Of a stretch of 64,000 nt of DNA, positions 31,968 to 39,702 are shown in pieces. The stretch is taken from positions 86,877 through 150,876 of the forward strand of contig NZ_AUXV01000017.1 in assembly GCF_001625575.1 (NCBI RefSeq), written 5' to 3'. Position 1 is the stretch's first letter. Each line of letters opens with the position of its first letter. Position numbers and translations under genes: made by a program. The notes below the pieces were generated by a model. It saw nothing but the letters and a program-made list of their open reading frames with translations. It had not been told where the DNA came from and did no database searches. The DNA comes from Pseudoalteromonas luteoviolacea S2607 (GTDB lineage Bacteria; Pseudomonadota; Gammaproteobacteria; Enterobacterales; Alteromonadaceae).

Positions 31968-34028
31968 ATGCGTTACCCAAACTCACTTAACCTTGTGGTT
32001 AGCCTGACCACAGGGCTTTTCGCACTTAACATGACTGCCCATGCAGCCAGTTTCAGTGTTCAATCGCCAGATAAACAGCTTACTTTCACAATCAGTGATG
32101 ATCATACTCAGCCCAAGTACCAAGTGGCGTTTCAAGGTCAAACGATTATAAACCCATCGTCACTGGGGTTCGATTTTGCCCGCGCGCCATCCATGCGCGA
32201 CAATATGTTTATCAGCCATACCGAGCGCGCCAGCCAAAACAGCACTTGGCAGCAACCTTGGGGTGAAGCCAGAGAAATTACCGATCATCACAACGAATTA
32301 CTCGTCACCTTTGCAGATAAAACCACTAAAGCGACCCAGTACCGTGTTCGTATTCGTGTCTTTGATGATGGGTTGGGGTTCCGCTACGAAGTCAACCAAA
32401 ACAGCGCACGCTATATCACGCGTGAACTCACCGAGTTTAGTATTACAGACAGTGACCAAAGCCAAGCTTGGTGGATCCCTGCCAGAGGTTGGAACCGCTA
32501 TGAGTATACTTACAATACCACCTCATTACATAAAGCTGCTCACGTACATACGCCGTTTACTTTTAAAAACAACCAGGGTGTACATATGAGCATTCACGAG
32601 GCTGCACTTGTGGACTATGCAGGCATGACATTAAACCAGCGCAGGCCGGGCACCTTTGTCAGCGATTTAACGCCTTGGTCTGATGGCATAGCGGTGAAAA
32701 CCAACGGGCAGTTTAAAACGCCTTGGCGCACCCTTCAAGTGGGCGACCAAGCCACTGATTTGCTGAACTCTCATCTTATTCTCAACCTGAATGAACCAAA
32801 TAAACTGGGTGATGTATCTTGGGTTCAACCGGGGAAGTACACAGGGATTTGGTGGGGTATGCATATTGGCAAGCACACTTGGGGCAGCGGTGAAAAGCAT
32901 GGCGCAACCACCGAGCGCACTAAAACATACCTCAGCTTTGCCGCAGAGCACGGCTTTGATGGTGTGTTGGTTGAAGGCTGGAATGTCGGCTGGGATGGCG
33001 ATTGGTTTTTCAACGGCGATGTATTTAGTTTTACCCAAGCCTACCCTGATTTTGACATTGACGACATTAAGGCACATGCAGACAAAGTTGGCGCACGCCT
33101 GATAGGCCATCATGAAACATCTGGCAATGTCAGTAACTATCGAAAGCAAATGGATGATGCCTTTAAACTGTATGAACAAGCGGGTGTCACACAAGTAAAA
33201 ACTGGCTATGTTGCAGATGGTGGCAATATCAAACGCATTGACGAGCGCGGCCATGCAAGATTCGAATGGCATGACGGACAGTTCATGGTGAACGAGTATT
33301 TAGACAACATCAAGCTGGCAGCAAAGCATAAAATTAGTATTAACACTCATGAACCAATCAAGGATACAGGTCTGCGTCGTACTTATCCAAACTGGCTTAC
33401 CCGTGAAGGTGCAAGAGGTCAAGAGTTCAATGCATGGGGCACACCGCCGAATCCACCAGAGCACACACCAATGCTGGCCTTTACACGCATGCTGTCGGGC
33501 CCAATGGATTTTACACCGGGTATTTTTGATATGGGCTTTAATGGACTTGGTGACAAAACCAATAGACCACAAACAACGCTGGCAAAACAACTTGCCCTCT
33601 ATGTTGTACTATACAGCCCTGTACAAATGGCTGCGGATTTACCTGAAAATTACCTCGCTAGGCCAGATGCATTTCAGTTTATAAAGGATGTGCCAACGGA
33701 TTGGGAACAAAGCATCGCGCTGGCTGGAGAAGTAGGAGACTACGTTGTATTTGCCCGTAAAGAGCGTGCGCGCGGAAAATATACTGGTAAAGATTGGTAT
33801 TTAGGCGCAATTACCGACGAAGATGCACGTCACCTTACTGTTGAATTAGACTTTTTGCCACCTGGCCAACGCTACGAAGCGCAAATTTATCAGGATGGAG
33901 ACAACGCCAACTGGCAGCAAAACCCATATGCGCTGGCCGTTACAAAACAAATAGTGACCCACAAAGACAAGCTATCACTCAACCTAGCGACCAGTGGCGG
34001 AACCGCTATCCGCTTCAAAGCGCTGTAG
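31968..34028 (+). CDS. GH97 family alpha-glucosidase
   Basis: A 686-residue secreted glycoside hydrolase (signal peptide SLTTGLFALNMTAHA). The N-terminal beta-sandwich, (beta/alpha)8 barrel and C-terminal beta domain follow the SusB order. Two Glu, E462 in NTHEP and E486 in GARGQEF, are 24 residues apart, as are the base pair E508/E532 of inverting SusB; the intervening TGLRRTYPN is also conserved. It is therefore predicted to be an inverting alpha-glucosidase acting on maltooligosaccharides or other alpha-glucosides. No SusCD or other starch genes are next to it. ATG start with a weak GAGAAT site upstream. Confidence 0.93.
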   Translation: MRYPNSLNLVVSLTTGLFALNMTAHAASFSVQSPDKQLTFTISDDHTQPKYQVAFQGQTIINPSSLGFDFARAPSMRDNMFISHTERASQNSTWQQPWGEAREITDHHNELLVTFADKTTKATQYRVRIRVFDDGLGFRYEVNQNSARYITRELTEFSITDSDQSQAWWIPARGWNRYEYTYNTTSLHKAAHVHTPFTFKNNQGVHMSIHEAALVDYAGMTLNQRRPGTFVSDLTPWSDGIAVKTNGQFKTPWRTLQVGDQATDLLNSHLILNLNEPNKLGDVSWVQPGKYTGIWWGMHIGKHTWGSGEKHGATTERTKTYLSFAAEHGFDGVLVEGWNVGWDGDWFFNGDVFSFTQAYPDFDIDDIKAHADKVGARLIGHHETSGNVSNYRKQMDDAFKLYEQAGVTQVKTGYVADGGNIKRIDERGHARFEWHDGQFMVNEYLDNIKLAAKHKISINTHEPIKDTGLRRTYPNWLTREGARGQEFNAWGTPPNPPEHTPMLAFTRMLSGPMDFTPGIFDMGFNGLGDKTNRPQTTLAKQLALYVVLYSPVQMAADLPENYLARPDAFQFIKDVPTDWEQSIALAGEVGDYVVFARKERARGKYTGKDWYLGAITDEDARHLTVELDFLPPGQRYEAQIYQDGDNANWQQNPYALAVTKQIVTHKDKLSLNLATSGGTAIRFKAL

Positions 34029-34040
34029 ATTTCACTTGAA

Positions 34041-34068
34041 GAAAAGGCGTCAAATAACACGCCTTTTC
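34041..34068 (+). terminator. Terminator after GH97 gene
   Basis: A 10-bp perfect stem GAAAAGGCGT/ACGCCTTTTC with an 8-nt loop, followed by TTTAC, 12 bases past the stop. Confidence 0.85.
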
Positions 34069-34353
34069 TTTACAAACTTTCCGTTACGTTCTAAACCTAT
34101 TTAAGCACTTCTTAACCATCCCACCATCGAAACAACCACTTAATTACACGTTAAATTAACCTTCGCGTAATAATATGTAATTAATAGTTCGTAAGTTACC
34201 CCGATTGAAAACGAGAAAAATTACTTAAGTTGTATCCACGGCCTTAAATCACCTTGTTTATAAATTTCCATATATGTAAGAAGCGAATTATTGTGCTTTT
34301 TACTTTGAAAGGATTTTCGCAAGACAAAAGTTAATATTGCTTTGGAGTCAACG

Positions 34354-35844
34354 ATGAATGAATCAACACTAAGCGCTATCTCACCATCAGATGCGATAGA
34401 AAACCAATTACCGCTCACCCAGTCACTTACTCGCTACCTTAATGCGAGATGCTCGGAACATACTCTTAGACAGCTGTCTTTGGAGGTCGAGGATCAGACT
34501 CAACAGTTAAAAACGCATATTGTTTTTAATCAAGAAAACAGCTTGACCTGTCACAGCCAGCAAAGCTATCCCATTGTGTATCAAAGAAAGCGTATCGGGG
34601 CTTTAAATTTGCTAACCAAAAGTAGCCAGCCAAGCCCTACACAATCAGAACTCACACAGCTTTCGAGTCAAATAGGTATACTGGTTAAACGCAATGCAAT
34701 TCAGGCACTATCAAGCAGATACCTTGGGAAAAAAGCATCGCTGCAAGGCTATAGTGATCAAATATTAAATTTGGAAAAAACCATTGAGCGGATCGCCGCT
34801 AAATTATGCCCAGTCTATATCCAAGCTGAGTCAGGTAGCGAGGTTGTCGATGTCGCGTGCTCAATCCACTTTAGCAGCTATGCTAAGCATCACCCATTCT
34901 ATGAAATCGATTGTGCCAGTTGCGATGAGGAAGATTTTGCTAAAAAACTAAGTCATGTAAATACGGCAATGAACCAAGGGTGTATCTTCTTCAGCCACAT
35001 TGATGCACTCTCTTTAACACAACAAAAATACCTACTTGAGCAACTCACTACCCAAAGTAAAAATAGTGCAAGTTACACCAGTAAAATAGACTTGCAACGT
35101 ATTCGTATTATTAGTGCCAGCGAATCAGACATTCAATCATTGGTAGATCAGGCTGAATTCTTGCCTAGCCTGTGGCAAAAGTTAAATTTCTTTAGTTTGC
35201 AAATCCCACCATTACGCGAACGACCTGACGATATCCATACCCTGGTGGAACAACTCTCTGAGATTTACCAATTGTCACCCCAGCAACAATTAACAGAACA
35301 AGCGAAATCGGTCTTAAAAAACTATCGCTGGCCAAACAACATCGCTGAGTTGGAAAAGGTGCTACTGCGCACTTTTACTCTGGCACAAGAAAATGACATC
35401 AGTGAACAAACCCTCGTCAATATCTACCCTGAACTTGCTAAAACAACTGCATTCACACAAAACCCACAACATTGTGTAGAGTATTTGTTGGCCGGCGATA
35501 TGGCCCCCTTTAGCAAGTACCACCCCAGCCTACAAAAAGCCTTGTCTTATATTCTCGATCACTGGCAGCGAGATATTTCACTTAAAGAACTCGCTGCGAA
35601 TGCTTATGTCAGCTCTTCGCATCTGTCATATTTATTTAAACGCGCATTACAGCGCAGCTTTAAGCAAATCCTCGCTGAATTTAGGATCCGTAAAGCTTGT
35701 CAGCTAATCGAGCAAAACCCGAACTTACGGATCACCGACCTGTGTATGGAAGTTGGGTTTGGGGATCTCAGCCACTTCGAGAAAATCTTCCGTCGCTATA
35801 CCCAGATGTCCCCTCGAGAATACAAAAAACGTCAACAGCCTTAA
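34354..35844 (+). CDS. R-body locus regulator: degenerate AAA+ (NtrC-like) domain fused to AraC HTH
   Basis: A 496-residue protein; ATG at 34354 is preceded by TTGGAG at good spacing. Residues ~1-115 look like a small sensory domain. The next ~240 residues follow the NtrC AAA+ layout (IPPLRERPDDIHTLVEQ, YRWPNNIAELEKVLL), but key motifs are lost: the Walker A site reads AESGSEVVDVA with no Gly-Lys, Walker B reads GCIFFSHID without its acidic pair, and no GAFTGA loop is seen. The last ~100 residues are an AraC HTH pair (ISLKELAANAYVSSSHLSYLFKRAL, FGDLSHFEKIFRRYTQMSPREYKK). It probably binds DNA through the AraC part and neither hydrolyses ATP nor contacts sigma-54. The reb genes start 95 bases downstream. 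Confidence 0.85.
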   Translation: MNESTLSAISPSDAIENQLPLTQSLTRYLNARCSEHTLRQLSLEVEDQTQQLKTHIVFNQENSLTCHSQQSYPIVYQRKRIGALNLLTKSSQPSPTQSELTQLSSQIGILVKRNAIQALSSRYLGKKASLQGYSDQILNLEKTIERIAAKLCPVYIQAESGSEVVDVACSIHFSSYAKHHPFYEIDCASCDEEDFAKKLSHVNTAMNQGCIFFSHIDALSLTQQKYLLEQLTTQSKNSASYTSKIDLQRIRIISASESDIQSLVDQAEFLPSLWQKLNFFSLQIPPLRERPDDIHTLVEQLSEIYQLSPQQQLTEQAKSVLKNYRWPNNIAELEKVLLRTFTLAQENDISEQTLVNIYPELAKTTAFTQNPQHCVEYLLAGDMAPFSKYHPSLQKALSYILDHWQRDISLKELAANAYVSSSHLSYLFKRALQRSFKQILAEFRIRKACQLIEQNPNLRITDLCMEVGFGDLSHFEKIFRRYTQMSPREYKKRQQP

Positions 35845-35938
35845 CTGCCAAATTTACCCCTACTTTTCAATACATTGAGCCGATTAATAACGGCAGTAAA
35901 TATCTAAACTGGCTGTATTGAAAACGACGGGTTACAAG

Positions 35939-36157
35939 ATGGCAGATATTGAAGCACTAAAGCAACTGAACGAATTGGTAGCACAGCAAGCACCAGGCCT
36001 CTCTAGAGACATGTTATTGCAAGCTACCGCTCAGTCTTTAGGCAATGCTGCCCACAACGCCACGCTCGCTCAACATCAACACAATGCCATTATCAAGACC
36101 AACACGGCGCTGGCGAGTGAGATGTTATTGAGCATGGGCCCTAAGGCATCGAAATAG
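35939..36157 (+). CDS. RebB-like small protein (divergent)
   Basis: The first of the reb run, 72 residues from the ATG at 35939 (an upstream TTG is less likely). Its second half, ATAQSLGNAAHNATLAQHQHNAIIKT, matches the core STSQALGNAAHNAT..QQQ of the RebB proteins next door, but the N-terminal VNTKVVGETPAMAMGNL segment is missing. Likely a divergent R-body subunit or assembly partner. Confidence 0.7.
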   Translation: MADIEALKQLNELVAQQAPGLSRDMLLQATAQSLGNAAHNATLAQHQHNAIIKTNTALASEMLLSMGPKASK

Positions 36158-36230
36158 TTTTTTGCCAGCGGTTTTGGCTAAAAAAGTCGGTCTGTGAAGA
36201 CCAATAACTAACCAATAGAAGGAAAACACT

Positions 36231-36515
36231 ATGGCAGCAGCACCAAGTGCGGCAGGTGGTGTAAATGGCCAAGTGACAGACTCTGTCACTCAGGTAAACA
36301 CCAGTGTCACAGGTTCAACACCTGCATCAAGTACGGGCAACCTACTTCTGTCAACAAGTCATGCATTAGGCACGGCAGCGCTGAATGCAACGACAGGAAA
36401 CCAGCAAGCAGGTATTACGATGCAGGCGGCGACAGTGCAAGGCATTAACTCACTGATGTCAACTGGCACAGCCGTTGTTGGACGTGGCAGTGCAGAAATT
36501 CTTAGCAAAGGCTAA
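36231..36515 (+). CDS. RebB family R-body protein
   Basis: A 94-residue RebB-family protein (family also called killing trait). It keeps the hallmarks: VTDSVTQVNTSVTGSTPA, STSHALGTAALNATTGNQQAGITMQAATVQGINSLM, then VGRGSAEIL. Members polymerise into R-bodies, coiled protein ribbons that extend abruptly in response to a trigger such as pH, known from Caedibacter and Azorhizobium. Of the four clear RebB copies in the locus it is the most divergent over the first half, with an Ala/Gly-rich start. Strong AAGGAAAA site upstream. Confidence 0.9.
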   Translation: MAAAPSAAGGVNGQVTDSVTQVNTSVTGSTPASSTGNLLLSTSHALGTAALNATTGNQQAGITMQAATVQGINSLMSTGTAVVGRGSAEILSKG

Positions 36516-36553
36516 TTCAGCCAATTAATTAACTATTTAATGAGGAAAATATC

Positions 36554-36820
36554 ATGGCAGATACAGTAAACGCAGCAATCACTGACTCAGTTACTCAAGT
36601 AAACACAAAAGTAGTTGGTGAAACTCCAGCAATGGCGATGGGCAACCTATTAATGTCTACCAGCCAAGCTTTAAGTAACGCTGCTCACAACGCGACATCA
36701 GCACAACAACAAGCTCAAATCACAATGCAAGCTGCAACTGTACAAGGTGTTAATTCACTGATGTCTATCGGTAGCTCAGTGGTTGGCCGCAGTGCTGAAG
36801 GCATCATCGAGAAAGGCTAA
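36554..36820 (+). CDS. RebB family R-body protein
   Basis: An 88-residue RebB paralogue: ADTVNAAITDSVTQVNTKVV, ETPAMAMGNLLMSTSQALSNAAHNAT, MQAATVQGVNSLMSIG, then VGRSAEGI. Nearly identical over most of its length to the next gene, pointing to tandem duplication. A likely main structural subunit of the ribbon. No signal peptide or membrane segment, consistent with cytoplasmic assembly. GAGGAAAA precedes the ATG. Confidence 0.92.
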   Translation: MADTVNAAITDSVTQVNTKVVGETPAMAMGNLLMSTSQALSNAAHNATSAQQQAQITMQAATVQGVNSLMSIGSSVVGRSAEGIIEKG

Positions 36821-36872
36821 GTACTTACTCGCTAAATGTATATCCACTTAACTAAATTAACAGGAGTCAATC

Positions 36873-37142
36873 ATGGCAGATACAGTTAATGCACAAGTAA
36901 CGGATTCAGTTACGCAGGTAAATACCAAAGTCGTTGGTGAAACACCAGCAATGGCAATGGGTAACCTACTCATGTCTACCAGCCAAGCATTAGGTACCGC
37001 GGCACATAATGCAACAGCTGCACAGCAGCAAGCTGCGATTACGATGCAAGCTGCGACCGTTCAAGGTGTTAACTCACTTATGTCGATCGGTACTTCAGTC
37101 ATCGGCCGCAGTGCAGAAGACATCATAGAGCCTGATGCTTAA
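36873..37142 (+). CDS. RebB family R-body protein
   Basis: An 89-residue paralogue sharing most positions with the gene before it (ADTVNAQVTDSVTQVNTKVV, ETPAMAMGNLLMSTSQALGTAAHNAT, MSIGTSVIGRSAEDIIE). The DNA differs mostly at third codon positions, so the duplication is not recent and the protein is under selection. The ending is acidic (EDIIEPDA) where its twin ends in EKG. ACAGGAG site upstream. Probably another structural subunit. Confidence 0.92.
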   Translation: MADTVNAQVTDSVTQVNTKVVGETPAMAMGNLLMSTSQALGTAAHNATAAQQQAAITMQAATVQGVNSLMSIGTSVIGRSAEDIIEPDA

Positions 37143-37244
37143 TCAGATTTGGATTTGTTGATTAAAGGATACTGATCCACTATCCCAACCAAGCTCTTAG
37201 TGACTGAATCACCGCTAAGGGCTTTTTACTGTTTGGAGTTACAT

Positions 37245-37541
37245 ATGGAAAATCTAAATAGCGCACCCGATGCTGCGGAGTCTGCGGTACAAAGTGCACA
37301 ACAATCGATCGCTCAATCCACCGCATTGGCACTGTCAGATGCAACTGATAACTTACGCAACCTCAACACCTTGAGCACAACAGCAATTGGTGTCGCACTG
37401 TCTCAATATATAGAAACAGGTGATGATAAGTTTTCAAAAATCATTGAAGATGCACAATCAATTGTGAGTCGAGGTGCGGATAACTTCAGTGCCGTAGGAG
37501 AAAAAATTGCCACTGTCCTACATGAAAATCAAGACGAATAG
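37245..37541 (+). CDS. Reb-locus protein of the DATDNLRN family, unknown function
   Basis: 98 residues from the ATG at 37245, chosen because TTTGGAG precedes it and it matches the start of its paralogue at 38919. Core: QQSIAQSTALALSDATDNLRNLNTLSTTAIGVALSQYIETGD, then SIVSRGADNFSAVGEKIA. The paralogue shares this pattern throughout, so the locus holds a duplicated gene distinct from RebB. Mostly helical, soluble, no known domain. Placement within the RebB run implies a role in R-body structure, assembly or triggering. Confidence 0.75.
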   Translation: MENLNSAPDAAESAVQSAQQSIAQSTALALSDATDNLRNLNTLSTTAIGVALSQYIETGDDKFSKIIEDAQSIVSRGADNFSAVGEKIATVLHENQDE

Positions 37542-37546
37542 CAGCC

Positions 37547-37564
37547 TTGGGGGCACGCCCCCAA
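37547..37564 (+). terminator. GC-rich hairpin within the reb run
   Basis: TTGGGGG/CCCCCAA with a CACG loop starts six bases after the stop of the preceding gene. It is followed by AAATCC rather than a T-run, so it may be a partial terminator or mRNA stabiliser dividing the locus into two transcripts; the next gene is 150 bases on. Confidence 0.45.
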
Positions 37565-37692
37565 AATCCTAGAAAAACCCGAATCAAATCTAACTTTACC
37601 CGATTTTTAAACGGTTAACCTCCGTATTCTAGTTGCAACGATTGCTCAGTTGTTGAGCGACTAACCAGTTTGAATTTAACGAGGACTTAATC

Positions 37693-38073
37693 ATGAGTGA
37701 GCAAGACAAAGACAGCGTGCCGTTTTCGCAACAAGCGACCAGCATGACCGAAACCACACTAGCAGAAACGCTCGGGCTATCTATGCACAATGCCGTAACC
37801 AGCCAGCAGCATGCTCAAATGACAACCGCCGCTTCAATCACCAACGCATGCGCTAGGTTGCTTAAAACACCAAATCCAACTCAGGCAGCTGAAAAAGATA
37901 AAGAAAAACCACAAGACACGGCCAATGAAGCCATGGTAGCAGAACCCGCAGAGCCTGAACCAAGCAAACAAGAGAAAAAGCCCCGTTTCAACCTATTTCG
38001 CTTTGGAAAAAACAAGCAGTCAGCACCAAAAGAAACACCAACTAAGCCCGATGAATCAACAGATACGGAGTGA
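37693..38073 (+). CDS. Reb-locus protein with RebB-like head and charged tail
   Basis: 126 residues in two parts. Residues ~10-55 (TTLAETLGLSMHNAVTSQQHAQMTTAASITNACARLL) resemble the RebB core and the 58-residue product at 38733. Residues ~60-126 are a low-complexity Lys/Glu/Pro tail ending RFNLFRFGKNK then acidic residues, probably disordered. Such a tail could tether or cap the ribbon. GAGGACTT upstream; stop overlaps an alternative GTG start of the next gene. Confidence 0.75.
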   Translation: MSEQDKDSVPFSQQATSMTETTLAETLGLSMHNAVTSQQHAQMTTAASITNACARLLKTPNPTQAAEKDKEKPQDTANEAMVAEPAEPEPSKQEKKPRFNLFRFGKNKQSAPKETPTKPDESTDTE

Positions 38074-38078
38074 ACCCC

Positions 38079-38321
38079 ATGACGTCACTTGCCAAATATA
38101 GCGCGCTTTATGAAGAGCATATGGCGCAAATCCAAGCGCTCTCTGAAAAACAAGAGCAAGAAGTAGCCGACTTACTGGCTGAAAATGATCAACGACTCGA
38201 ATCGCTAGCGCCATTCTCTGACGCTCAGAGTGTTAACCAAGAAGTTACCAAGCAGTTGGAAGCCGTCGAGGAACAAATCAGCGATGCACTTAGTGAAATA
38301 AATAGCCAGCTCATTGGCTAA
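38079..38321 (+). CDS. Small coiled-coil protein of the reb locus
   Basis: 80 residues from ATG 38079; a GTG at 38070 overlapping the previous stop would add three. Highly acidic and helical, with heptad-like spacing (ALYEEHMAQIQALSEKQEQ, VADLLAENDQRL, VTKQLEAVEEQISDALSEI). No known family. Overlap or near-overlap with the preceding gene shows co-expression; a chaperone or assembly-factor role is possible but unproven. Confidence 0.72.
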   Translation: MTSLAKYSALYEEHMAQIQALSEKQEQEVADLLAENDQRLESLAPFSDAQSVNQEVTKQLEAVEEQISDALSEINSQLIG

Positions 38322-38355
38322 ACCGTCCATACACTTAACTTAAAAGGAAATAGCA

Positions 38356-38637
38356 ATGGCTAAAGAACCTACTGTAAACAAGCAAATTACTGACTCGCTC
38401 ACTCAAGTCAATACGAAGGTACTTGCGGATAACCCATCAATGGCGATGGGAAACCTCTTCGCCTCAATGGGGGCTGCACTGTCAAATGCAGGTCACAATG
38501 CAACCAATGCACAACAACAAGCGGCTATCACTGTGCAAGCTGCTACGATTCAGGGCGTTAATGCCTTGGGCGCGGTTGGTAGTGCGGTGCTTGGACGTGC
38601 AGCATCGGCCATAACAGATAAAGATGATAGCCAATAA
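38356..38637 (+). CDS. RebB family R-body protein
   Basis: A 93-residue RebB paralogue, the fourth clear copy: VNKQITDSLTQVNTKVLADNPSMAMGNLF, GAALSNAGHNATNAQQQAAITVQAATIQGVNALGAVG, then VLGRAASAI. It differs from the upstream pair by a basic start (AKEP), Phe-Ala-Ser-Met-Gly in place of Met-Ser-Thr-Ser-Gln and an acidic end, so it may fill a different position in the ribbon. AAAAGGAAA precedes the ATG. Confidence 0.9.
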   Translation: MAKEPTVNKQITDSLTQVNTKVLADNPSMAMGNLFASMGAALSNAGHNATNAQQQAAITVQAATIQGVNALGAVGSAVLGRAASAITDKDDSQ

Positions 38638-38732
38638 ATCATCCTATCTTTCAGGGGCGTACAGCGCCTCTGTTTGAGCATTTGTTTTCCACTTAACTGG
38701 CGTTTCGCCTTACTTTTAAGAGGTCATAACCT

Positions 38733-38909
38733 ATGTCAGATAAAAATGGACCCAGTGTCGATGAGATCATCTCACAATTGAGTGACTCTGCGCTAGCCGA
38801 CACTGTGGGATTAATGATGCAAAATGCGGTGACAGCACAACAAAGTGCACAAACCTATACATCTGCATCCGTCTCTTCGGCCTGTGCACTGATCCTTGCA
38901 CAAGGTTGA
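38733..38909 (+). CDS. 58-residue RebB-like mini-protein
   Basis: A short frame with ATG at 38733 and TGA at 38907-38909, preceded by AAGAGG. It encodes SALADTVGLMMQNAVTAQQSAQ followed by SASVSSACALILAQG, which lines up with the head of the 126-residue protein at 37693 (TLAETLGLSMHNAVTSQQHAQ, ASITNACARLL) but without the charged tail. Nine bases separate it from the next gene. The similarity, spacing and ribosome binding site make it a real gene that length cut-offs would miss. Confidence 0.78.
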   Translation: MSDKNGPSVDEIISQLSDSALADTVGLMMQNAVTAQQSAQTYTSASVSSACALILAQG

Positions 38910-38918
38910 TAACTTACC

Positions 38919-39191
38919 ATGGCAGACAAAACTGCAGCACTCATCAAAGCCCAACAAGCAGTGGCACAGTCAACGTCCATGGCTGTGCAAGACGCGACCG
39001 ACAACTTGCGAAACTTAAGCACAATTACCACTACTGCCATTGGTGTTGCTTTATCGCAATTGCTTGCAACCGGTGATCCTAAGTACGTTAAAGTCATCGA
39101 AGAGGCACAAAAAGCAATGACCAAAGGGACAGAGAACTTTTCAGATGTAGGCACAAAGGCAGCGAAAATCTTAAAAGATTTTACCCCTTAA
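38919..39191 (+). CDS. Reb-locus protein of the DATDNLRN family, second copy
   Basis: A 90-residue paralogue of the gene at 37245: QQAVAQSTSMAVQDATDNLRNL, STITTTAIGVALSQLLATGD, KVIEEAQKAMTKGTENFSDVGTKAAKIL. The last gene of the reb run. Its 3' end overlaps the convergent gene at 39181 by 11 bases. Function unknown; conservation of the pair argues that this family is a regular part of this type of reb locus. Confidence 0.77.
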   Translation: MADKTAALIKAQQAVAQSTSMAVQDATDNLRNLSTITTTAIGVALSQLLATGDPKYVKVIEEAQKAMTKGTENFSDVGTKAAKILKDFTP

Positions 39192-39621
39192 GATACTCGC
39201 TGTTTTTGTACCACGCCCTATTCATATATCGATAATGGCTAAGTAATTTTGAGCGCTTACCAATAGCCCTTAGCCCTACAATTAAATGGTCGACGCAGTT
39301 GTATTTGGCTATATCGTAATGTACCGATTTGCCTTGATTTAACTTGATAAACAACTTGTCGATTTGTGCAACTGACATTCTTTTCGCCACCAGCTCTCGC
39401 GCATACACTTTGGCTTTTCTTGGTATAGGCTCGGAGCAAAATCCAGTAAACCCAAACCCATAAGCAAACCAACGCCCATCGAGGTTGTTGCGCAACACTA
39501 AGCTAGCATGACGATGGTACAGAGGGTGATTAGATGGCAACCCCAATGCATCGGTAGCAAGGCTGATTCGAATGTAAGTAAAAACCATATAGGTCTCAAC
39601 AGGGTGTAAAGGCGTGAACAT
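39181..39621 (-). CDS. Unknown protein, possible permuted papain-fold (LRAT/NlpC-like)
   Basis: 146 residues from the ATG at 39621 (AGGTGG upstream). An early HRHASLVLR and a later KYNCVDHLIVGLRAIG recall the His-then-Asn-Cys order of circularly permuted papain-like folds such as LRAT, whose motif is NCEHF. Neither a signal peptide nor a membrane segment is clear. Similarity is motif-level only. It converges with the last reb gene, overlapping it by 11 bases, and its start lies in a long inverted repeat shared with the downstream flank of the MFS gene. Confidence 0.6.
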   Translation of the reverse strand: MFTPLHPVETYMVFTYIRISLATDALGLPSNHPLYHRHASLVLRNNLDGRWFAYGFGFTGFCSEPIPRKAKVYARELVAKRMSVAQIDKLFIKLNQGKSVHYDIAKYNCVDHLIVGLRAIGKRSKLLSHYRYMNRAWYKNSEYLKG

Positions 39622-39669
39622 GGACCACCTGGTTAGCTAACTAGCTAATTAGGCTAACCAATTGGTCCA
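39621..39669. repeat. Long two-part inverted repeat over a ribosome binding site
   Basis: TGGACCA-3-GGTTAGC-15-GCTAACC-3-TGGTCCA: both 7-bp arms are perfectly complementary and the internal 3-nt gaps are symmetrical. The central 15 bases are TAACTAGCTAATTAG, rich in CTAG/TTAG. On the minus strand it lies between the MFS stop and the 146-residue gene, and AGGTGG plus ATG of that gene lie in one arm, so the folded RNA would hide the ribosome binding site. Confidence 0.75.
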
Positions 39670-39702
39670 GATTTAACTCGCTGAAATAAATGGGAAATCG
39701 GG

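Noticed and set aside
35845..35938. Sigma-54 promoter before the reb genes
   Set aside because: A TGGC...TTGA pair is present but the GG-to-GC spacing is wrong, and the regulator's AAA+ domain lacks the sigma-54 contact loop.
38653..38672. Hairpin between two reb genes (CAGGGGCG/CGCCTCTG)
   Set aside because: It has one G-T pair and no T-run; probably only a local RNA structure.
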